Assembly (NCBI RefSeq): GCF_001050375.1
Contig: NZ_KQ130482.1
Location: forward strand, 326,954-390,953
DNA from: Catenovulum maritimum
GTDB lineage: Bacteria > Pseudomonadota > Gammaproteobacteria > Enterobacterales > Alteromonadaceae
Length of the DNA: 64,000 nucleotides
Direction of reading: 5' to 3'
Shown here piece by piece: positions 34,701 to 44,719 of this stretch. The notes beneath the pieces were generated by a model. It was given only the letters and a program-made list of their open reading frames with translations. It searched no databases and had not been told where the DNA came from. The position numbers and the translations under genes were made by a program. How positions within the stretch are numbered: position 1 is the first letter of the stretch; each line of letters begins with the position of its first letter.

Positions 34701-37700
34701 ATGAAATTTAAATTATCAATATTAAGCAGTGTGATTGGTGCTTCGGTACTCACTGGCTGCGGATTTGATGTTGAGAAAAATGTGGTTGAGCCATTACCAC
34801 CTAAGCTAATGGCTCAATTTATTGATAGCCCTGTTAGTGGCATTGACTACCAAATTACAAATATAAACGGTGAAGTCTCTACAGGTAAAACAGATGAAAA
34901 CGGTTTTTTTGAATATTACCGTGGTGATAGAGTTGTTTTTAGTGTGGGTGAACTAAAGCTACCTGAAATATCGCCAAAACCGACTATTACACCGCTTAAC
35001 TTCTTTACAACAGATAACCCTGTTGCACCACAAGTCGCTAATTTAGCGAGATTGTTACAATCTTTAGATACAGATGGTAACCCTGACAATGGTATAAGCA
35101 TTAGCAGCCAAGCCGCCGCTTTTGCAAAAATGCCGCTTAAGACAGATAGCTCAGGTAATGTGGTTGAAACAGTCGCTGAATTTTTTAATCGTTCAGAGAC
35201 TGAATTTGCAGCAGCAATCGAGCCTTGGTTACAGACAGCTGTGCCAGAGAACACAAATTTAACTGGTTTAGTTTCTTATGACGCTGCTGTGGCTCATTTT
35301 GTTAAAAGTTTAGAAACCAATTTAGCGCAAACCGCGACCAATGGATTTGATGTGAGTAAATTTACTGGTGTAGTCCATAATGCCTTTGTCTCGGGAGCAA
35401 GTGTTGCTCAGCAAGAAGTGACTTTCACGCCTAGCGATTCAAATAACACATCTGGTACCTACCGTATTGTTGAAGCTGATACTGAAATAGAAACCGGATC
35501 TTATGAGTTTACTTTTGGTCGTCGTGTATTAGCTATGAGTTATATGGAAGGCGACGAAAGTAAAACTAAGTATTTAGTCTCACTTGCTTATGATACTCAA
35601 GATGATGTTTATAGTGTTTGTAGTGCTTCTGATTCTATGGGAGTGGCTTCGGTTGTTTCTAAGTGCGATACGCTTAATCAACGCAATATTAATAAACTTT
35701 CATTTGCGGCATTTTCTCAAACTGAAATTGATGCTTTAGAAGAAGCGGCTTTAAGCTTATCTATTGAATTAGTCGAAGATTTTAATACGACGACAGACAA
35801 CTTTTTTACCACAGGACATAAGCGTTTATCGCAAGATTTAAGCAGTGGTGCTTTATATGCTATTGCTAGTGGTTCTCCTGAAATTGTAGATGGCGCGTTT
35901 AGTTTTAGTGGCGATAGAATTACCATTGGTAAAACCACATCAACTGCGACGACTGCGGCTGATATTATTGGGCAAGGTATTTACAATTTAAGTCAGGGTT
36001 TTGAAATATCTTTTGACGTAATTTCTGCTGATAGTGAAGGTAAATTCTATATTTATGCTGATAACAACACAGCATCTCAGTCAAACTCAATCCATGAAAA
36101 TGGTATTTCTAAGTTAATACAAGTCGACTTAGCGACAGGTGAAACGACAGAAGGTGGCCTGTGCTTTGTTCAAAATGCAGACTCTCTCTGTACGCCAGAA
36201 AACAATATGCCAAAATTAGAAGTTGGCAAACGTGTTACTTATTCATATACAGGCGATGCTTTTGATGAGACTAAGCGCTCTTTTATTCAACTAAGAGCCG
36301 CTGGTGGCACTAATATTACGATAGATAATCTAAAAATAGATACTATTGCACAGTCGGTTGAGCAAGATGACGTACCGGATACGCCAGCACCAACTGGACC
36401 TCAAGACTCAACAACTCGAGTTAACTTACCATTTTCGACTGATTTCACGACAATTTCGGGAGATTTATTCAGTTCGGCAACTCTGGGTGTTGACGGCCAA
36501 GTTGATCCAACGGCAGCCGAAATTCCTATGTTCACTAAAACAGGCGGCACAGTTGCGATAACATCTTCAGGTTTAAAAATAACGGGTGGTCGTTTTACAC
36601 TGGGTAACACTGAAACTTTATATGAAACGGCTGCGGATACTACAGTCGATACGGGTGTTTTCAACTTAACTAAACCTTACAATATAGTCATGGATGTTAT
36701 CCAGACACAGCAGCCAACAGCAGGTAAAAACTTCCAAGTTTATGTGGATAATAATACTTCTGCGAGCTCTAAGTCTAAGCATGGTGGTTCTTCTAGAATC
36801 TATAATGTTGATATGATGAGCGTTCCAACTGGCACATTAACAATTCCAGGTGATGTTGGTTCTGCATACTCTTTCATTCAGTTAAGAGCCGAAGGAGACT
36901 CAGTTATTGAAATAAACAATTTACGTATTGAATATCAAAATAGCTTTGAGCCACCAATTTTTAACTGTGCAGACGCAACGAGTGAAATTTATTACTGTGA
37001 TGATTTTTCTGGCGATAATTTAGATGACTGGGATATCAATCCAAACGGTACATCTGATGGCACGTTTGATATTTTAGAGCTGGCAAATGGCAATAAGGTC
37101 ATGCGCTATACTGCGGGTGGTTCAGGCTTAGTACTAGCGACTTTAAAAGATTCAGCACTCGCTAATGTACCTTCTGCCGATTATTTTGTTGAAATGAAAA
37201 TTCGCCCACGACAAAACAGTACCACGGCAAGCAAGCATTTATACGTTCTTGGCCGTTATCAGGATAAAGATAACTGGTATGGCGCGGGTTTAAATATGCA
37301 AAATGCGATTACTTCGACTCAAGCTGAAGTAGCAACTAATTTAGCTGCGTCTTTATCTCGCCCTGTGCAGCAGAAAAAACAATTTGCTCTAGGCGAAAAA
37401 GGCGCCACTGAAGATGGTGTATGGTATACGGTAAGATACGAAGTCATAGGATCAGACATTACTTTATATGTAGACGGTGAAAAAATAGGGACACACCAGG
37501 ATTCAACACTGACTGCTAAAGGTTTAGTCGGCTTGTATACCAATAATAGATCGTTCGAAGTAGATGATTTAAAAATTGGCGATCCAAGTGTTAAACCTGT
37601 TCTACTTGCAACTGATTTTCCTGATTCAGTTTGGACAGGCAATGCAACCGGTGATGCATTAACACTTAATATAACAGCGGTTCAATCAGACGGTACAACA

Positions 37701-40700
37701 GCGGATACTTTCAAAGTTGAATCTTCAGATGACAGCATAGCTTCTGTCACTGTTAATGGAAATCAAGTCACGATTACACCTCTGACTCAAGGTAATGCAA
37801 CGATTTATTTAACTTCTAATTCGGATGCTTCTGTTGTCAGAACCTTAAATGTGGAAGTCGGCCCAGCATTTAATGAATCACAAACAAATTACGGTGATTT
37901 ATCTAGTAAGATTTCGCCAGCACCTATGAGCCAAGCTCAATATATTGACTCTAGTTTAGAGATTGAATTTGATTCAGCTCCGACTTTAGGCACTTCTGGT
38001 GTAGTTCGTATTTTCAATTCAGCAGATGACTCCTTAGTGGATGAAATAAAAGTGGCTGGCGAGGAAGATGAAATCGCTAAAAGTGTTTCAAGCATTATTG
38101 GTAAGACACGTAATGTTAAATATCGTCCATTTAAAATAGAAGGTAATAAACTTATCGTTAAGCCGCATAATAGTGTGCTTGAGTATGGTAAAGAATATTA
38201 TGTTGTCATTGGTAATGACGTTGTGGTGAATACCCAATTAAATGGGGTTGATTTCGATGGCATTGGGCCGGGTGTTTCATGGTCTTTCCAAACTCGTGAT
38301 GCAGCCCCAACTGGTACTGATATTACGGTTGACGATGATGGATTTGCTGATTTTAGAACTTTACAAGGCGCGCTAAACTACGCTATGGAAGATAAAAATA
38401 CAGCTATGACAATTACGATTAAAGATGGTATTTACGAAGAAATATTATTCTTACGTAATAAGAACAACTTGACTATTCAAGGTGAAAGTCGTGATAAAAC
38501 TATTGTTCAGTATGATAACTATGAAGGCTTTAATGGTGGTTCAAGTGGTCGTCCAGTATTTTTAGTTGAATCGGCAGATAACCTTGTATTGAATAACTTT
38601 ACCCTGAAAAATACACACGTTAGAACAGGATCAGGTGATCAAGCTGAGACGATTTACTTTAATAGTCCATACAGATTAATTGCCAATAATATGAACTTTA
38701 TCAGTGAGCAAGATACTTTATTGATGAAAGGTTATAACTGGTTCTATAACTGTTTGGTTGCAGGTAATGTTGATTTTATCTGGGGTTATAGTGTTGCTAC
38801 TTTATTTGAAAATAGTGAAATTAGAACTTTAGGCGACTCTAAAAATGCGCCAAGCGCATCAGATGGCGGTTATATTCTACAGGCTCGTGTACAAGATGCG
38901 AATTACCCTGGATTTGTATTCATGAATAATGAATTCACCAGTGGCCCTGGTCCTTTAGGCAATACGGTAAATGATAATTCTACCTACATAGCTCGAAGCG
39001 CTGGAGACTCTTCTGTATATGACAACATAGTGCTAATTAATAATAAATTAGGACCGCATATGATCAGTTCTGGCTGGAAACTTGATCCTTTACCTAACCC
39101 GGTTACGGCTGATGCCACTTCTGGCTGGCGTGAGTACGGCAGCATGGATTTACAAGGTAATCCATTAGATATTTCGGGACGTGTGAGCAATGCAACTGCT
39201 GAAGCTGATTTAGCTAACGCACCTTACACAACGCGAGCCGAGGTTTTTGCTAGCTATAATAATGATTCTGGTTGGAACCCTCAGCCATTGAGTGCACCTG
39301 TTATTGTTGACCCTGTGCAAGCGACGGGAGACGGTGGATTCGCTAGCTATGGCGATACTATTACAGGCGGTGCAAATGGTACCAGTGTTACAGTAAGCAA
39401 TGGTGTCGATTTAGTGAAAGCATTAGACGATGCTAAAAACGCTAATACCCCTGTGACTATTTATATTGATGGTAAGATTACCGCAGCAAACACAGATAAT
39501 GCTAACCGTAGTATTGCCATTAAAGATATGCACAATGTTTCTATTATCGGGGTTGCTGACCGTGGTGAGTTTGATGGTATTGGTCTGCAGATAGAGCGGG
39601 CTAAAAATGTGATTATTCAAAACTTGAAGATTCATGAAGTACCTGCAAGTTTTGGTGATGCAATTGGTATACAAAGTGATCAAGGACAAGATGATACTTC
39701 GCATATCTGGATAGATCACAATGAGTTATATGGTTCTTTATCGGTTGATAAAGATGCTTATGATGGCTTAATTGATAGTCGATACAGTGCTCGAAATATC
39801 ACTGTTTCTTATAACTATATACATGATCATCAAAAAACTATGTTAAATGGTTCAAGCGATGCGGCAGATGAAAGCGGTGATAGATTCATTACATACCACC
39901 ATAACTATTTTGCGAACATAGGGTCACGAGTACCTTTATTGCGATACGGTTATGCGCATATGTACAATAACTACTTTTATAATATTACAGGCTCAGCAAT
40001 TAACTCTCGAATGGGTGCTGAAATATTAGTAGAAAATAACGTTTTTGAAGATGTAAAAAATCCAATTGTTTCGCTAGCTTCAGAGCAAGTAGGCTATTGG
40101 AACGTCAGAAACAACTTATTTATTGGTTCTATTAGCTATTCACCTGCGAGCAACTTGGATTTAACTAAAGAAACGACTTTTGAAATTGAAGGGCAATCAA
40201 CTTCAACTTATGAAGTCCCATATGATTATCAAGCGCATTTAATGGACCCAAGTGAAGTTAAAAACTATGTTGTTGTAAATGCGGGTATTGGTAAAATTGA
40301 CCAATCTGGCTTAACAATTCCTGATGTGGTTGATAATGGTAATTCAGGCAACACGGGTGGAACAGGTGCTACATCTGGCTCTACTGTAGAAGATTTCTCA
40401 GCGGCTGATAGAGCGACTTTCTTTAGCGCGGCTTATAAATCTATGGCAAATGACACTTCGCTACCGCTTTACATTAGAACCGGTGGTGGGGTTGACCCAG
40501 TAAATGGTGAGTTAGTGATAGGTGGCTCTAGTGGTGGACGTTACACTATTGGTGACATAGGTGATCCAACTGGAGCGGGTCTTCAACCTAATGGAACGTT
40601 TGATTTATCTGCAGGTGTCACAATTAGCTTTAAACTCGTTGCAGCGCAAAATTTAGATGCCTCAGCGGATAAATCCTTTATGTTTTACATAGATAACAAC

Positions 40701-41414
40701 ACCTCAGGTGGTGCTAACTCAATTCATGATGGTAGCTCTAAATTTTGGAGCGCTAAGGTTTCAGAATTAACACCACAATTAGGTCAAACGATTACGATTG
40801 ATACCGATTTAGGTACAGCGACCTCTTTCATTCAAGTGAGAAGTGAAAGTAATGTCGAAGTGATAATTGATGACTTAGTGATCACACCTAAAGTAAATGG
40901 CTTAGTTGAAGATTTCTCAGCAGCAGATAGAGCGACTTTCTTTAGCGCGGCTTATAAATCTTTGGCAAATGACACATCACTACCGCTTTACATTAGAACC
41001 GGTGGTGGAGTTGACCCAGTAAATGGTGAGTTAGTGATAGGTGGCTCTAGTGGTGGACGTTACACTATTGGTGACATAGGTGATGCAACTGTGGCTGCTG
41101 TTCAACCTAATGGAACACTTGATTTATCAGCAGGTGTTACAATTAGCTTTAAACTTGTTGCAGCGCAAAATTTAGATGCCTCAGCGGATAAATCCTTTAT
41201 GTTTTACATAGATAACAACACCTCAGGTGGTGCTAACTCAATTCATGATGGTAGCTCTAAATTTTGGAGCGCTAAGGTTTCAGAATTAACACCACAAATA
41301 GGTCAAACGATTACGATTGATACCGATTTAGGTACAGCGGCTTCTTTCATTCAAGTACGTAGTGAAAGTAATGTTGAAGTGATAATTGATGATTTAGTGA
41401 TTACGGCTAAGTAA
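34701..41414 (+). CDS. Giant pectinolytic lipoprotein: pectin methylesterase (CE8) plus pectate lyase (PL1)
   Basis: A 2237-residue lipoprotein (lipobox VLTGC, cysteine 20). In order: N-terminal domain to about 330; two related beta modules at about 356-550 and 573-750; a laminin-G-like domain (about 763-960, DDFSGDNLDDWDI); Big2-like and Big5-like Ig domains (about 966-1197); pectin methylesterase (about 1207-1525; GNVDFIWG, GGYILQARV); pectate lyase (about 1547-1860; IWIDHNELYG, DGLIDSRYSARNITVSYNYI, SRVPLLRYGYAHMYNNYF); then two nearly identical C-terminal modules (1896-2066, 2069-2237). One protein would remove methyl esters and then cleave homogalacturonan at the cell surface. The accessory modules probably bind polysaccharide. 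Confidence 0.88.
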   Translation: MKFKLSILSSVIGASVLTGCGFDVEKNVVEPLPPKLMAQFIDSPVSGIDYQITNINGEVSTGKTDENGFFEYYRGDRVVFSVGELKLPEISPKPTITPLNFFTTDNPVAPQVANLARLLQSLDTDGNPDNGISISSQAAAFAKMPLKTDSSGNVVETVAEFFNRSETEFAAAIEPWLQTAVPENTNLTGLVSYDAAVAHFVKSLETNLAQTATNGFDVSKFTGVVHNAFVSGASVAQQEVTFTPSDSNNTSGTYRIVEADTEIETGSYEFTFGRRVLAMSYMEGDESKTKYLVSLAYDTQDDVYSVCSASDSMGVASVVSKCDTLNQRNINKLSFAAFSQTEIDALEEAALSLSIELVEDFNTTTDNFFTTGHKRLSQDLSSGALYAIASGSPEIVDGAFSFSGDRITIGKTTSTATTAADIIGQGIYNLSQGFEISFDVISADSEGKFYIYADNNTASQSNSIHENGISKLIQVDLATGETTEGGLCFVQNADSLCTPENNMPKLEVGKRVTYSYTGDAFDETKRSFIQLRAAGGTNITIDNLKIDTIAQSVEQDDVPDTPAPTGPQDSTTRVNLPFSTDFTTISGDLFSSATLGVDGQVDPTAAEIPMFTKTGGTVAITSSGLKITGGRFTLGNTETLYETAADTTVDTGVFNLTKPYNIVMDVIQTQQPTAGKNFQVYVDNNTSASSKSKHGGSSRIYNVDMMSVPTGTLTIPGDVGSAYSFIQLRAEGDSVIEINNLRIEYQNSFEPPIFNCADATSEIYYCDDFSGDNLDDWDINPNGTSDGTFDILELANGNKVMRYTAGGSGLVLATLKDSALANVPSADYFVEMKIRPRQNSTTASKHLYVLGRYQDKDNWYGAGLNMQNAITSTQAEVATNLAASLSRPVQQKKQFALGEKGATEDGVWYTVRYEVIGSDITLYVDGEKIGTHQDSTLTAKGLVGLYTNNRSFEVDDLKIGDPSVKPVLLATDFPDSVWTGNATGDALTLNITAVQSDGTTADTFKVESSDDSIASVTVNGNQVTITPLTQGNATIYLTSNSDASVVRTLNVEVGPAFNESQTNYGDLSSKISPAPMSQAQYIDSSLEIEFDSAPTLGTSGVVRIFNSADDSLVDEIKVAGEEDEIAKSVSSIIGKTRNVKYRPFKIEGNKLIVKPHNSVLEYGKEYYVVIGNDVVVNTQLNGVDFDGIGPGVSWSFQTRDAAPTGTDITVDDDGFADFRTLQGALNYAMEDKNTAMTITIKDGIYEEILFLRNKNNLTIQGESRDKTIVQYDNYEGFNGGSSGRPVFLVESADNLVLNNFTLKNTHVRTGSGDQAETIYFNSPYRLIANNMNFISEQDTLLMKGYNWFYNCLVAGNVDFIWGYSVATLFENSEIRTLGDSKNAPSASDGGYILQARVQDANYPGFVFMNNEFTSGPGPLGNTVNDNSTYIARSAGDSSVYDNIVLINNKLGPHMISSGWKLDPLPNPVTADATSGWREYGSMDLQGNPLDISGRVSNATAEADLANAPYTTRAEVFASYNNDSGWNPQPLSAPVIVDPVQATGDGGFASYGDTITGGANGTSVTVSNGVDLVKALDDAKNANTPVTIYIDGKITAANTDNANRSIAIKDMHNVSIIGVADRGEFDGIGLQIERAKNVIIQNLKIHEVPASFGDAIGIQSDQGQDDTSHIWIDHNELYGSLSVDKDAYDGLIDSRYSARNITVSYNYIHDHQKTMLNGSSDAADESGDRFITYHHNYFANIGSRVPLLRYGYAHMYNNYFYNITGSAINSRMGAEILVENNVFEDVKNPIVSLASEQVGYWNVRNNLFIGSISYSPASNLDLTKETTFEIEGQSTSTYEVPYDYQAHLMDPSEVKNYVVVNAGIGKIDQSGLTIPDVVDNGNSGNTGGTGATSGSTVEDFSAADRATFFSAAYKSMANDTSLPLYIRTGGGVDPVNGELVIGGSSGGRYTIGDIGDPTGAGLQPNGTFDLSAGVTISFKLVAAQNLDASADKSFMFYIDNNTSGGANSIHDGSSKFWSAKVSELTPQLGQTITIDTDLGTATSFIQVRSESNVEVIIDDLVITPKVNGLVEDFSAADRATFFSAAYKSLANDTSLPLYIRTGGGVDPVNGELVIGGSSGGRYTIGDIGDATVAAVQPNGTLDLSAGVTISFKLVAAQNLDASADKSFMFYIDNNTSGGANSIHDGSSKFWSAKVSELTPQIGQTITIDTDLGTAASFIQVRSESNVEVIIDDLVITAK
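40386..41411 (+). repeat. Tandem 519-base coding repeat (two C-terminal modules)
   Basis: Copy 1 begins at 40386 and copy 2 at 40905, period 519 bases (173 codons), with very high nucleotide identity including synonymous sites. Both begin VEDFSAADRATFFSAAYKS and contain DNNTSGGANSIHDGSSKFW. The identity implies a recent duplication or ongoing conversion. Two diverged relatives are encoded near residues 356-550 and 573-750 of the same protein. Confidence 0.92.
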
Positions 41415-41449
41415 AACGCCTAGCTAAAATATCTAGATGTTGAATAAAG

Positions 41450-41477
41450 CCCAGACAAAGCATTCACCTTGTCTGGG
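41450..41477 (+). terminator. Terminator of the pectinase gene
   Basis: CCCAGACAA / TTGTCTGGG, 9 pairs around a 10-base loop, followed by TTTTTTTATTTTA. It lies 35 bases after the stop codon. Confidence 0.92.
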
Positions 41478-41547
41478 TTTTTTTATTTTAATCTGAAATG
41501 GAGATAAAAAATTAAGGCTTTAAAATCCTATTATTTTGTATTTTATC

Positions 41548-41622
41548 AAATTTGAACCTTTGGTAATTGCTGTTAAGACAATGCCATTGGCAGTGGATCG
41601 ACCAGCATCTAAACACATACAT
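41548..41622 (-). pseudogene. Second, internally deleted copy of a CBM13 gene tail
   Basis: Read on the minus strand, this stretch aligns with the end of the CBM13 remnant at 42384-42485: MCLDAGRSTANGIVL, then, after a deletion of about 18 bases, NSNYQRFKF in another frame. The better copy reads KCLDVAGQGTANGAVFN and GNNQRFKF. It lies on the far side of the IS200-type element from that copy, so the two flank the insertion. Confidence 0.6.
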
Positions 41623-41675
41623 GCACTTAGATGACGATTATACTTTAGGCACTATGTGGTTTTTATTAAATAACA

Positions 41676-42315
41676 AAACCACGTCCTGTGGGCGTGGACG
41701 AGAATATTTGGCTGTTGCCTGAAAATCTACTCAGATGCCCCCTATATCTGTTATTGCCAAACAACAGAATAGGAATTAGCAAATGAGTAGATTTAATAAA
41801 TTATCGCATGTTTTATGGCATTGCCAATATCACATAGTTTGGGTTCCCAAATACAGATATAAAATATTGACGGGCAGGGTTGCTTTTGAATTGAATAAAA
41901 GTATTCACATGCATGCGGAAAAACTAGGCTGTGAAGTAGTTGAATTAAATATCCAATGTGATCATGTACACCTTTTAGTAAAGGTTCCGCCAAAAGTATC
42001 TATTTCAACATTGATGGGTACGATAAAGGGTAAAACAGCATTACAGGTATTTAGGCAGTTTTCATATTTAAAGGAAAAGCCCTATTGGGGGAATCATTTT
42101 TGGGCACAAGGATATTGTGTTGATACGGTAGGTGTGGACGCAGAGATGATTAGAAAGTATGTGAAATACCAAAACCAGAAAGAGCAAAATTTAAAACTTA
42201 AATTTTGAAATTGTAAAGCGATAGTAATGGCTAATTTTTTGAAAAGGTTAGCCACTACTTAATACGCCCTTTTAGGGCGAAATTAAAACCACGTCCTTTG
42301 GGCGTGGATATTTAC
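41676..42315 (+). mobile_element. IS200-type insertion sequence (IS200/IS605 family)
   Basis: A single-gene element bounded by two near-identical imperfect hairpins in the same orientation, CCACGTCCTGTGGGCGTGG (41679-41697) and CCACGTCCTTTGGGCGTGG (42289-42307). There are no terminal inverted repeats and no target duplication, as expected for Y1 transposition through single-stranded DNA. The outer boundaries are approximate. There is no tnpB accessory gene. A CGCCCT/AGGGCG hairpin at 42264-42279 ends the transposase transcript. Confidence 0.85.
41783..42208 (+). CDS. tnpA: Y1-type transposase TnpA
   Basis: A 141-residue HUH-superfamily transposase. HUH motif HVHLL (in IQCDHVHLLVKVP) and catalytic tyrosine in MIRKYVKYQ near the C terminus; the N-terminal YHIVWVPKYRYKIL is the family hallmark. 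It nicks and rejoins single-stranded DNA at hairpin ends. It appears intact, with an ATG at 41783 behind AGGAATTAG. Length is normal for IS200. Confidence 0.93.
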   Translation: MSRFNKLSHVLWHCQYHIVWVPKYRYKILTGRVAFELNKSIHMHAEKLGCEVVELNIQCDHVHLLVKVPPKVSISTLMGTIKGKTALQVFRQFSYLKEKPYWGNHFWAQGYCVDTVGVDAEMIRKYVKYQNQKEQNLKLKF

Positions 42316-42383
42316 TTTTTAGATAAATATTTTAGTTTGCAAATGCCAGCTGGTTGTTGGCATTTATTAGAATGGTCTTTGGT

Positions 42384-43093
42384 TTAGTTAATAAACTTGA
42401 ATCTTTGGTTATTGCCATTAAAGCAATTCCACTGATTAAATACTGCACCATTAGCTGTGCCTTGTCCCGCAACGTCTAAGCATTTATCGCTAACAGTTGA
42501 GCGTATTTGTAATAACCTTCGCCTTGATCAATTAACTCCCATCGTTGTTTGGCATCACTATGATTACATACCCATTGATGCACAGTTGCACCATTTTCTG
42601 TACTGCCATCTTTTAATTCAATACATAAACCACTGCAGTTTGATTGAATAGTGTATTCACTGTTACCTAAACGGGTAAAAGTGAATTGTTGGTTAGCATT
42701 TGCCGTGTTACAGCCCCATTGCTGATATGTGCTGCCGTTCCACATAGCACCATTTGCAACATCTAAACATGTGTTACTATGTTTAGCTTGTAGGTTAGTT
42801 ATGCCTGTCGGAACCACAGTAGTTGGGTTGCCACCGGAGCTGTTATCATCAATCGGCTCATATACACGTATCCAATCGACATACATTTTGTTTTTACTGT
42901 CATCAGCTAAGTCTGCGTCTGTTGCTAAATTGACTGCTTCAGAGCGCCAAGAATGATCTTTGGTATCAATAATAATGTAGGCTTCTTCATCCATATTGTA
43001 TTGGTTTTTATCCAAAATAGCGCCTGTGTAATCTTTGTCTTCTTGGCTTGTTCCGAATAATAAAAGGGGAAATTGTTGCGTTATTTTTCTCAC
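42384..43093 (-). pseudogene. Decayed GH16 (agarase-like) - CBM13 gene
   Basis: The minus-strand frame from 43093 encodes only the end of a GH16 catalytic domain (EEAYIIIDTKDHSWRSEAV, then NKMYVDWIRVYEP, close to the C terminus of beta-agarases and porphyranases) and a ricin-type CBM13 domain (NTCLDVANGAMWNGSTYQQW, NANQQFTF, LCIELKDGS, DAKQRWEL). The active site (ExDxxE) is absent. At 42504-42514 a frameshift separates GEGYYK from STVSDKCLDVAGQG and GNNQRFKFIN, after which the true stop lies at 42384. So it is truncated at the front and frameshifted at the back, and should be non-functional. Confidence 0.8.
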
Positions 43094-43165
43094 AACTCAA
43101 TTTCTAAACTAAGATAAACACGACCTAGAGCTTGTTTTGATAACAGATTTAATGAGGGAAAGATA

Positions 43166-43519
43166 ATGTCTTATGTTGATGGTTTTGTGGCAGCAGTGCC
43201 GACAATAAATAAAGAAAAATATTTAGTGCATGCCAAATTATGTTCTGAAATATTTAAAGAATACGGAGCGTTAAAATTAGTTGAAAATTGGGCTGATGAT
43301 GTACCAGAAGGGAAGGTGACTTCTTTTCCTATGGCGGTTAAAGCAAAAGCAGATGAAAGTGTCGTATTTTCTTGGATTATATGGCCTTCTAAAGCGGTTC
43401 GAGACTCTGCTTGGGACGCAGTGATGGCTGATCCTAGAATGTTGCCGGAAAATAACCCTATGCCATTTGATGGAAAAAGACTCATTTATGGTGGTTTTAA
43501 CACTATTTTTGAAAGTTAA
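43166..43519 (+). CDS. DUF1428-family protein
   Basis: A 117-residue cytosolic protein matching the DUF1428 (YbaA-like) dimeric alpha-beta barrel family: MSYVDGFVAAVPT, a middle ENWADDVPEGKVTSFPMAVK, VVFSWIIWPSKAVRDSAWDA, and FDGKRLIYGGFNTI. The family has no assigned function. An independent single gene with AGGGAAAG before the ATG, ending in a strong convergent terminator. Confidence 0.85.
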   Translation: MSYVDGFVAAVPTINKEKYLVHAKLCSEIFKEYGALKLVENWADDVPEGKVTSFPMAVKAKADESVVFSWIIWPSKAVRDSAWDAVMADPRMLPENNPMPFDGKRLIYGGFNTIFES

Positions 43520-43548
43520 TCGCCGACCCGTTTTGATGCATTTAGTGA

Positions 43549-43589
43549 TTAAGATTACCGTTTGGAAAAAGATCAAACGGTAATCTTAA
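43549..43589. terminator. Bidirectional terminator between convergent genes
   Basis: TTAAGATTACCGTTTG / CAAACGGTAATCTTAA, 16 perfect pairs with a 9-base loop, between the DUF1428 gene (plus) and the peptidase gene (minus). Confidence 0.88.
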
Positions 43590-43621
43590 ATTAATACATT
43601 TAGTCAGTAAAAAATCGTGAC

Positions 43622-44719
43622 TTATCCATCTTCTTTTTCGATATTTGCGAGCTCGATTAACACATCTAAAAATGCAGAAACCGATTTTATTGGTGCTGAT
43701 TCTGACATAGTGTGATAGCCGGAAGTCGGGATTTGTAAGGTTGTACCATCTACTATACCTTCTGAAGCTTTAATTATTCGTCCCATTTCAGTTGAGCCTA
43801 TGGAGTAAGGCTCTAACCCAGTAAGTGCGCGCTCTGCATTTAATTTTTCGGTGTACTCATCTTTGTAAGTTGTTGAATATCCCTTTTTGTGACATAAGGC
43901 TTGCAATTTCTCAGTTAAACTTTGATTAAAACTGGCATTAGCATCGCAATTTCTTAGGACTAGATCTTGCTCCGCTGCAATTTCAAAGTTAGGGAAGGGG
44001 CTGGTATCCACTACGACTAATTGATTAGTTTGATTCCCAAAACGTAAAAACCACTCTAGTAAATAGCGCCAACTTTTACCAGCTTCTTCTTCTGCTGTAA
44101 AAAAAGCAGTTCCTTGAAAGCCAAGTTCATATAGATAAACTAAAACAGCTGCCGTTAAGACATTATCTAGTTGACCAACGAGCGCTTGATCAGTAATCGA
44201 TAGTTTATCTGTAAAGGCGATAGGCGTACCTGCAACTAAGTGCTCTAAGCCTTCTAATTCAAAAATTAGATTATGTCGTTTAGGGCAAATAGAAGCATAT
44301 TTTACTTGGCCATTACCTCGATATGCGCCAGACCATGGTTCGTAGGCGTATACGGTTTGCTTAGGAAAGCGAGTGACGATTTTTTTCATTAAAAATTCAT
44401 CAACTGAATTACCCAGCAAATCAGATCGGCTACCCGCAATAAAGGCTGCATATTGGAATTCGTTTGGTCCAGTACAAATTAAACCATGTCTATCAATATG
44501 AGCCGACAAAAACAAACTGTTTGGCGCACTGCCTTGGGCGACGAGAATACCTTGGTACCAAGTCACCTTTGCTCCTCGTTCTTCTAATTCTCGTTGTAAA
44601 ACACGAAAGAAAGAGTGTTCAGCCCCAACTACGCTTGGGTTTCGAATGAGTTGAGCGATCAAATCAAGTAATGCGGGTGGTAAATTTAAATCACAGATGC
44701 TTGGGGTTGTTTGAGCCAT
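43622..44719 (-). CDS. M42-like metallo-aminopeptidase
   Basis: A 365-residue cytosolic protein of the M42 (glutamyl aminopeptidase/cellulase-M-like) or M20-related clan. Metal and catalytic residues: FLSAHIDRHGL (histidine, aspartate), GQLDNVLTAA (bridging aspartate), FFTAEEEAGKS (general-base glutamate pair), VVVDTSPF, and the late SGYHTMSESAP histidine. It would trim N-terminal residues from peptides. It stands between a convergent terminator and the MFS gene on the same strand, 235 bases away, with no obvious link to the sugar pathways. Confidence 0.75.
   Translation of the reverse strand: MAQTTPSICDLNLPPALLDLIAQLIRNPSVVGAEHSFFRVLQRELEERGAKVTWYQGILVAQGSAPNSLFLSAHIDRHGLICTGPNEFQYAAFIAGSRSDLLGNSVDEFLMKKIVTRFPKQTVYAYEPWSGAYRGNGQVKYASICPKRHNLIFELEGLEHLVAGTPIAFTDKLSITDQALVGQLDNVLTAAVLVYLYELGFQGTAFFTAEEEAGKSWRYLLEWFLRFGNQTNQLVVVDTSPFPNFEIAAEQDLVLRNCDANASFNQSLTEKLQALCHKKGYSTTYKDEYTEKLNAERALTGLEPYSIGSTEMGRIIKASEGIVDGTTLQIPTSGYHTMSESAPIKSVSAFLDVLIELANIEKEDG

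Noticed and set aside
43277-43576. Minus-strand frames across the DUF1428 gene.
   Set aside because: They are antisense to a conserved gene and cross the terminator hairpin; no ribosome binding site.
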